Shown here piece by piece: positions 56,868 to 64,000 of a stretch of 64,000 nucleotides of DNA. This DNA comes from Thamnaconus septentrionalis (taxonomy: Eukaryota > Chordata > Actinopteri > Tetraodontiformes > Monacanthidae), in assembly GCA_009823395.1 (NCBI GenBank), contig CM020507.1:10094501-10158500 (forward strand), written 5' to 3'. Within the stretch, counting starts at the first letter, position 1. Each line of letters starts with the position of its first letter. The translations under genes were made by a program, and so were the position numbers. Below the pieces are notes generated by a model that worked only from the letters and a program-made list of their open reading frames with translations, made no database searches and had not been told where the DNA came from.

Positions 56868-59800
56868 GTGAAGCACATCCTTTCCTCCACAATGACACCA
56901 CCTTTGTAAACATGGAGGCAAACCAGCACTTGAACCCTGACACGGACGACCTACCGCTGCGAGCCAACGCCAGTCATATACTGGTCAGGCATTATGTACT
57001 CAACTTGACGGTTCACTTTGAACGGAAGGTCATGGGTGGGAGCACTGTGTTGTTCCTGGAGCCTTGCCCTGCGGCCGCCGCACAGGCCGAGTGTGTCGCT
57101 GGACTTCAGGCCTCGTCTGTGCTCACGTCCCACCCTGAAACCACCGACACTGAGAGACGTCAGTCTTCGCCTTCCTGGCAAACCACCGGCGATGGAGATT
57201 TTACCTTGGTGCTGGACTGCTGCGACCTCAACGTGTCAAAAGTGGAAGAGGTGGACGTGGCCTCTGCGTCGTCCATGTTCGGACACCTGGCGGAGGACTC
57301 GCCTGGGACGCTGGCTGGAAGCTCGGTGGATTTACAAGCAGCGTTGGTCCACAAGCTCATCTCCATGCCATCCAGCCGCTGGAGGCAAAAGTTCAATTTG
57401 TTTTCAGTTTGCAGCCGTGCCCCTGCTTTCCGAGGTGGCGCGTCGCTGGAATTTTTTCGAGACCGATGGAGTCTGCAGGTGAGGAAGAAGGGGGTGGCGT
57501 CACCTCAGCAGTTCCCTCGTGCTGTCAGGATCTGCTATGAGACCGAGCCGGCGGGAGGTTCCGTGAGGTGGACCAAAGACCAGGACAACAGGTTGGTCCA
57601 AAACATGATGATATCATCTGCTTTTATTCATTTAGGGCGTACAACTATAATCTAGTAATCTGGGCTCACCATGTAAGAATAGAATATTTATGACTCATTT
57701 ATTCAGAAAAAAATAAAACACTCCTCGGGGTGTTTTATTTTTTTCTGCCATTCTGTTTGTTTGTGTGTGTGTGTGTGTGTGTGAGTGTGTGTGTGTGTCC
57801 GCGTGTGCATTTGCTGGATCCTTTGAGCATTGCAATGAGGGTTGTTTATAGTTTGCCATTGTTTACCCTTCCAGGTTGTGTGTTTACACTGCTGGTTCTC
57901 CCATAAACAACCGAGCCCTCTTCCCCTGCCAGGAGCCGCCAGTTGCCATGTCAACGTGGCAGGCAACAGTACGGGCCCCCTGTGACTGTTTAGTCCTGAT
58001 GAGTGGGGAGGAGCAGTGTTCACCTATTGAGGAAGGGGATCCTCGTAAGTGTACCCAGTCCTCTCGTAAAAAACCTCCGACTAAAATGTCATCTTGTCTT
58101 TGCTAAGTTTTTATTAGCACATGCATCTTTCATTTTCATCCTGGAGTACATTGGATCAGCCTCGGCTGATTAATTATCCCAAAGACTCTGTTGGTCTACA
58201 GAAAACTGCATATTTAGCTTTTCTTTTTTCTTTTTACAGCATCCCGCGAAGATGCCATGATAAAAATGATGCTTTGCTGCACAAATGTTGTGAGAATTTA
58301 TGAAAAGACGGGCAAGGAAAAAAACTATTTCTTCAGGAAGTTCAATGGCAGGGTAGTACGGAAGCGTATTCCAATCACTTGGAACAAAAAAAAAAGTGTT
58401 TTTAGGGGTAATTTATTTTTATGGTTGGTTTTTGGGGTAATTTTCTTTCTGATTTTCTGAGTGATTCTTTTCCAGTGATTTCTGTTTTTCTTACTAATCT
58501 TTTTTCCCCGAGTTTAGAGAGCATCTGAAACAGTCGCATCCACACTGAGAGCTGGATTTAATGGACACAAACATGGCCAGCTTTCTGTGTCGACCCTGTA
58601 CGGTAGAAAGTTGAAGATGGGGTATGTGCGGAGCAGTAGCAAAAAAACAGGGCTGAAGAATTTACCACTAATAACAGGGAAAAATTTGTCCGAAAAACAG
58701 AAAAATATCACTCAGAAAAGCAGAAAAATAAATTACTGCAAAACACGGAGGAAGAAAAATAATTGCCCCGAAAAACAGAGCTCTTTTTTTTCCAAGTGAA
58801 TGCAATACGCTTCTGTAGACGTAATTTCGCATAATTCAAGCCTGTCAACTTGTTCTGTGCTAATCAAAACCTTAATATTTTTGCCCTGCTTATCTTGATT
58901 TCTTTTCATCCTTTGCTTCCCCATTTGACTGCAGCTTTGTTAACATGGAATTACCACGTGACCATGCCAATGCCTGCCTCCACCTTCACCTTGGCGGTGG
59001 GCCACTGGCAGCAAGTTCCAGCAGAAATTCCCTCAGTCTTGGAGGGAGACGTAGGGGACAGCGAGGAGCAGGACGAGCCTGCCAAACTTGGGGCTGGACC
59101 AGGGCGGTGGACCGAGGCCGAGTGTGGACTTGGAAGCTCCACAAGTGAAGTAGTAAAGGGCACTCCACCCCAGACTGGCAGGTACTGGGTTATTTTCCCC
59201 CCGGTGTCCCCTTTTCCTCTTCTCCAGACTGTTGACCCACGTTTGTCCCTTCAACATTCTAGACATTTAAACTTTCCTCGCGCCAAGTTAATAGTGCAGC
59301 TGACCATTTTTGGTTGTGGATGGGGGAGGAAGGGAAGGGGGCGTAGCGCTCCATCAGCTTCTCACGACAAGTACATTGCACCTTGCAAAATGTTTTTACA
59401 GTGACTTTAATGGCCTGGAGGAATTATCCTTGGAGCTGGAGAGGCGCGGCTGGCATTTATTTTACGGAGGTGCGGGACGCCGGGCGGAGGCAGGGCCGTT
59501 AAATGGGCCGTGGCTGTGGTCGTACTGGGCCGGGGTCTTCCACGCTGCCGGCCAGCAGGTCGGCAGCTTAGCCAGGAGTTTCCAGTAATCGTCGTCAGCT
59601 TCCTCCTCCTCCTCCTCCTCCTCCCCGCACGGCTTTCCTCCCACAGCAGCCCAGCTGTAGCCTGCTGCCGGCCTCATGCAGGAATCTCCCTCCACAAGGA
59701 CGGCCTTTATTTTTCAGTGAATGGTTGGAAGGAAACTTGGATGTCGCTGGAAACCTTTGGAACTTTCCCTGATGCTGGGGGATGAAGTCTGTGCTGGGTG

Positions 59801-60694
59801 TAGGATTTAGATTGGATGAGATTGCATGTCACTGCCTTGATATTTTATCATATATAGTATATATATATATGTCTATATTCATTCATGCTCCAGATGTTTT
59901 GATTCCATGCCCAGCTCAGAGAGACAGGACTCGTTTTAGCAACTCCAGAACCGCACTCTCTCCTAACGAGAGCATTAATTGAACCGTCGCTGTTAACCTT
60001 GGGTTAAACTCACCTAACTGATTTAAATCTGCTCCAGGGAAGACCAGACCACCCGCTCAGCGTTCCGCCACCGTTCCCCGGAGGATGAAGGCCACTCTGT
60101 AACTGATTATTCAGGCACGGTGGATGACGGCATCCCTTGTTCCCATGGCGACTACCCCTGCCGCTTCGCTGAGCGCTCGGTCGCATCCCAGCGGGTGATC
60201 CCACACCGCGTGTTTGGTCCTGCCTGCTTGCTTCAGAAGGCCCAGGTGGAGTTCTTAGAAGGGACTGAAATGGGAATTTACCGTCTTTGACAAAATGAGA
60301 AGTGAAAACTTCTCATTAGCTGTTGTTTGAGAGTGTAATCGCCATCGCTTAAAGAATTCCCCTCACTCAAGTCAGCAGCTCTAATCAAAGCAGCGCAATA
60401 TGTATTTTTTTTATTCCCAGAGCTCAGAGTTTCCCTTTGACTTAATTCACCTGTTGCACACAGAAGCACAAAAGATGTAGTCAGAAAAACTGAGAACTCA
60501 TTTCCATATCTGCATACAAATGTCTAAGAAAATGTTGCAACCTTGCGCTGTTGTTATTACTTTTCATTCCAGACTGTCCTGCAGCTGTTGCCTCCGTGTT
60601 TGGCTGCAGCTCACAGCACTCTGGGTGTTCACCCTTTCCCCCGCCTGGATGTCCTCATCGTCCCAGCAGGGTTCTCCAGTCTGGGCATGGCCAG
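56868..60694 (+). CDS. aopep: Aminopeptidase O (AOPEP), first five coding exons
   Basis: AOPEP is an M1-family zinc aminopeptidase. Exons: 56868-57591 (ATG at 56912), 57875-58044, 58935-59181, 60038-60245, 60573-60694. All are GT-AG and in phase, giving about 475 codons. Matches to human AOPEP are DDLPLRANASHILVRHYVL, FTLVLDCCDLNVSKVEEVDV, VYTAGSPINNRALFPCQEPP, VAMSTWQATVRA, YHVTMPMPASTFTLAVGHW, IPHRVFGPACL and LPPCLAAAHSTLGVHPFPRL-DVLIVPAGFSSLGMA. The HEXXH zinc motif lies in a later exon beyond 64000. The ATG at 56912 (aaacATGG context) is preferred over upstream frame because the human protein starts just before the DDLPL block and a good acceptor (cttccccag) precedes 56868, implying an untranslated upstream exon. 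Confidence 0.92.
57764..57800. repeat. (GT)n microsatellite
   Basis: Interrupted GT repeat in aopep between the first two coding exons. Confidence 0.9.
58359..58815. mobile_element. Fold-back DNA element with TA target duplication in aopep
   Basis: The left end CGGAAGCGTATTCCAATCAC, then TTGGAAC and an A run, is repeated inverted at the right end (CAGAAGCGTATTGCATTCAC, then TTGGAAAAAAAA). TA lies on both sides (58357-58358 and 58816-58817). Subterminal blocks (ggggtaatt, ctgattttctgagtgat) also recur in inverted form, so the whole element could fold into a hairpin. There is no transposase. TA duplication suggests a Tc1/mariner-type or similar mobiliser, which is inferred. Confidence 0.7.
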
Positions 60695-61442
60695 GTAATA
60701 ACCTCTAAATATGGAAATTTGGTAGGGAGTGTTTTTTTTTAATTCAGTTTTAAGAGTTAAGGGTGTGAATGTTTATTTTTTTAGTCGGTCTATTTAATCT
60801 ATACCACATTCGAAGCCATTAGCTTTGTGTTTTGCACAATACAAATAAAATCCATTGAAATAATTACATTGTCGTACTTGAATAACATTTCATTTTTCAT
60901 TTTAAACATCGCAAATGTTCTTATATGCAGTATACTACAATTCATTTTCTGGTGAGAGGGCTGTCTGTTTTGACCCGACCCGAGCTGTTGCTGACTTCTC
61001 GCAGCTTTGAACTCGTACAGTCACAACGTGGCCCTTTCTACTGGTTTTCTGTAATTGCTGGAAGTAGCTGCGTGCCAATTTGGGGGCAATATTTTCGCAA
61101 CTTGTCAAGAACTGGCACATCAAAGACGACGCCACAACAAAGCTGCATCGTCATTTTTCTTCCTAATCCTGCTGCTCCTAGTTTGGTTTTTGGGGCCACA
61201 TGATTAATGACGTACTTAACATGGTACCCGCCACCCCCCCCCCTCCCCCCCCCGTTCTGTCTCACACTTTTCTCTTTGGTGATGTTCCATATAGAATTTT
61301 CAAACACAGGTCAAATCAAAAACCATGATCTGTTGTAAAAACATTCCCACAACCGTGATCTGTTAGTAACAAATTGCATGTTTGTTCTGTCTGTCATGTT
61401 TCTCCTGGAGATCAAAAAAGTATCTATCTGTCTATCTATCTA

Positions 61443-61480
<38 letters not shown>

Positions 61481-64000
61481 CTGCTCTTTGTTACAGGTTT
61501 TTGGTTTCAAAACAAGCTTAATTCATTTTAAAGTTATCTTATGTTATATTTCAAACATTCTGAAATGCATACTAAATAATATGTCTCTTACACAAGACAC
61601 AGACTCATGATGAACAAGACCCAGTGACTCCGTCTCATCCAGTCCAGACTCCTGAAGCTCTCAGATCAAAACAGATATAAAACCTATTTTCCACACCTAT
61701 TTTGAAAGCATAAAATTCACTTTTGGGATCCATGATTCTTTTTTTTGCTTTATTTCCATTTGATTACAAAGAACAGCACAAAAAAGAGGCTACTATTCAA
61801 GCACTCGCTGCAGGGTATCTGGATGTTTTGAGAACAACAAGCATCCTCATTTTTTTTTTTTTCCGTAGTTTCACCTGAAGCGAATTCTGTGCCCGCTTGT
61901 TTTGCAAAATGCTGCGAGCTGTTTTGCCCTGAATCTCCAGAAAGGCTCCAGTACAACCTGAATGGTTGTTTTTCCATCGCCATGAGTGCAGTAACATAAA
62001 GTCTGTGTTACCACGTTTGGGTGAAGTATTACTCTAATAAGTTCTACATTTTCATTAAACCATAATCTGAACCACACACCCTCTTCATGGCCACCTGGCA
62101 CCAAGCCAGTGGCTCAAGCAGTCCATCAATAGTCTGCTTTTTTTTTTTGTCAGGATCAGGTGGTCCTTGCGCTCTCTGCTCCACACTAGGCCTATGTGCT
62201 ATATGTACTTACACACATATGCGTGTTAGTGTGCATGTTTGGTGGTGGTCTGGGTAAAGATGGGTGGGCGCAAAGCCACAGAATGACAGATTTACTTTCC
62301 TACACACTATAGATTTCTCTCAATGCACTGCTTTGTCTCTGCTCTCCACCCGGCCGGCTCTTCTCCGCAGCTCCTCTCCTCTTTACACCCCATTCTCACG
62401 TCTATCGCCTTACTCCTCTCTGTTTTCTCATCCTACTGTTCTGACAATCACACAAATCCTCCATGTTCTCCTTTTATAACTCACTGTTCATCATCTTTTA
62501 TTTTTTACTCTCGCAAAATTCTTTAGTCTTCCGACCTCTTTGTGTTTGTTCCTCGCTCCGTGCCGCAGACTTCGATCAGTTCTGACGTTCCATCGTTTTA
62601 GTCATTGTTACCGCGCAAACCAAGTTTTATATTTTCTTTCTGCAGCGAGCTAGAAACTGAAGATTTGTCTGCAGAAATGACTGGAGCGCAGGAGGTAGCC
62701 TTATGAATGTATGAAAATCATTATTTTTTGCAAAACAAGGTCTGTGTTTGGTCGACTCGGACTTGAAAAAAGTTGAAAAAAATGATAAAGTTCTGCAGCC
62801 ATAGTCTCTGCCTGGTGGGTTTTTATCGCCCCTGTCTGCCTCCCCCTCCTGTTCCCTCTGCCGGCCTCCCTGGAGAGAAGCTGCCCCCAGACAGGATATG
62901 AGCTCATACCTGAATATGGATACTGTGCGAATTTCTTACGATGTTCACCAGTGGAGCTGCAGTCCCAGTTGGGACGCGGGGGTGACAAAGACCCCAATAT
63001 GGGCCAGGAATCAGAATTTGTGTACTTATTTAATGTATTTCTCGCTAAATACGGAGTTCCTCTGATCTCCGGAAAACCTTTTCGCCCTCAGCCTGCTGAA
63101 GTCTCTCTCCCTGCTCTATTTATTTTGAACGGACATCAAGCGCTAACAGTGGCTGCGTTTTCTGGCGGATGTTTTCTTTCCCTCAGGATAACTCCCAGGC
63201 ACTTATCCCCGCTGCCCTCTCCGTGCACAACTCCAGCCAGCTGCAGATGACTGAGAAGAGATTTAGGGCATTCATTAAGCTTCAGACAGCACCTGCACTG
63301 ACTCCCCATAAAACTCTGCGTGGGTCTCAACCCGGTGTCGACCTTTCACATCCTCCGCTCAGTGCGGGTGGCTCTGTCCCCTGCCTTACTTACCACCCCA
63401 CCCCACGAGCCCCCCACTCCAACCCCCTTGCACTTAAACTTAAAGCTGTGGCACGAAAAGGTGTGTGGGCCAAGCAAAATAGAGGCAGACAGATAGACAT
63501 GAGAAGCGACCGGGCTAAATGCGGGGTTCGCGACAGGCTAGTGGACCCCCATGATGTGGGAGAGGATGTGTGGATTATTCCCACCAACAAAAGCCATTAG
63601 GCCTTGGAACGACTTCAGAGACTGGCGCCATTTAATCTAGAGATTGGGAGGTATGTGGGCCCCCGCGCTTGGGACTGGGCCAAGCGCCGTCTCTGCGCGC
63701 TGCCCCGGTGGAAACAGCGGGAGCGTAGGGGCTCCGGGACTGGGAGCCGCGGCGAGGAGGCACGAAGCTGCCGTGGAGCGATAGAGACGAGGGCGGGGAA
63801 GGGTAGAAAAGGGTAGGGGAGGGAGGGGGCGGGCGGAGGTTACGCAGGGGGGGATTCACAGTGGCGTGAAGTTATTACACTGCGATTCGTGCAGCGAGGG
63901 GCAGGAAACCGAAGATTAAGGAGTCAAGTAAGGGCAGGTCTGCATTCAAGGGCTGCGCCGCCAACACTTTGCACTCACACAGGTCTTCTTTTTGTCCTCC
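60695..64000 (+). other. aopep: aopep intron, right end of the window
   Basis: No further aopep exon is recognisable; the next one expected should start near the family block PHIMFLSQ. The interval holds a TCTA/TCTG tetranucleotide repeat (61421-61482), a C-rich run (61234-61254) and G-rich sequence at 63700-63860. The 143-codon frame at 63169-63600 has no domain. The conserved mature sequences of mir-23b, mir-27b and mir-24, hosted by AOPEP in mammals, are not in this part. Confidence 0.6.
61421..61482. repeat. (TCTA)n(TCTG)n compound microsatellite
   Basis: Alternating blocks of tatc and tgtc tetranucleotides. Confidence 0.9.

Noticed and set aside
63169..63600. 143-codon open frame near the right edge as an aopep exon or new gene
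   Set aside because: Does not match the expected next block of AOPEP and shows no other family signature.
60695..64000. mir-23b/27b/24 cluster expected in AOPEP
   Set aside because: None of the conserved mature sequences is seen; in mammals the cluster lies in a later intron, probably beyond this window.

Overview
The window looks like nuclear DNA of a ray-finned fish. The reasons are vertebrate genes split into many short exons with GT-AG introns, compact introns (48 dock8 coding exons in about 46 kb), long CA/GT, CT and GTCT microsatellites, and DNA transposons plus a SINE-like repeat of fish type. A percomorph-like teleost is my inference; the species cannot be fixed. There is no operon, CRISPR array or bacterial feature.

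Three protein-coding genes are present. (1) zng1 (CBWD/COBW-domain zinc-chaperone GTPase) is on the minus strand at the left edge. Seven coding exons lie between 305 and 4120, and the gene runs off the left end. (2) dock8, an atypical guanine-nucleotide exchange factor for Cdc42, is on the plus strand. It appears complete, with 48 coding exons from 7092 to 53377 and a polyadenylation signal at 53815. Summing the exons gives about 2,093 residues once one extra base in exon 17 is discounted. (3) aopep (aminopeptidase O) is on the plus strand. Its first five coding exons lie at 56912-60694 and the gene runs off the right end before its catalytic zinc motif.

Layout: 1-4700 zng1; 4700-7090 a head-to-head intergenic region with a hAT-like element and a CpG-rich, CT-rich dock8 5' region; 7145-20277 the two largest dock8 introns, holding a nested hAT element, a Harbinger-like element and a 330-bp CT tract; 20278-34821 the N-terminal half and DHR-1 domain; 35158-44385 the helical middle; 45705-53377 the DHR-2 catalytic domain; 53840-56867 an intergenic region; 56868 onward aopep. 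The zng1/dock8 head-to-head pair matches the human 9p24.3 order (CBWD1-DOCK8). In human, AOPEP lies on 9q, so the dock8-aopep junction is a lineage-specific arrangement relative to human.

The genes do not form one pathway. ZNG1 delivers zinc to METAP1, DOCK8 controls actin and migration in haematopoietic cells, and AOPEP trims peptides. The points most worth checking are a one-base frameshift in dock8 exon 17, a GC-AG intron after exon 44, a promoter-like motif cluster in intron 36, a dispersed palindromic repeat family, and several DNA transposons whose exact boundaries and target-site duplications can be read.
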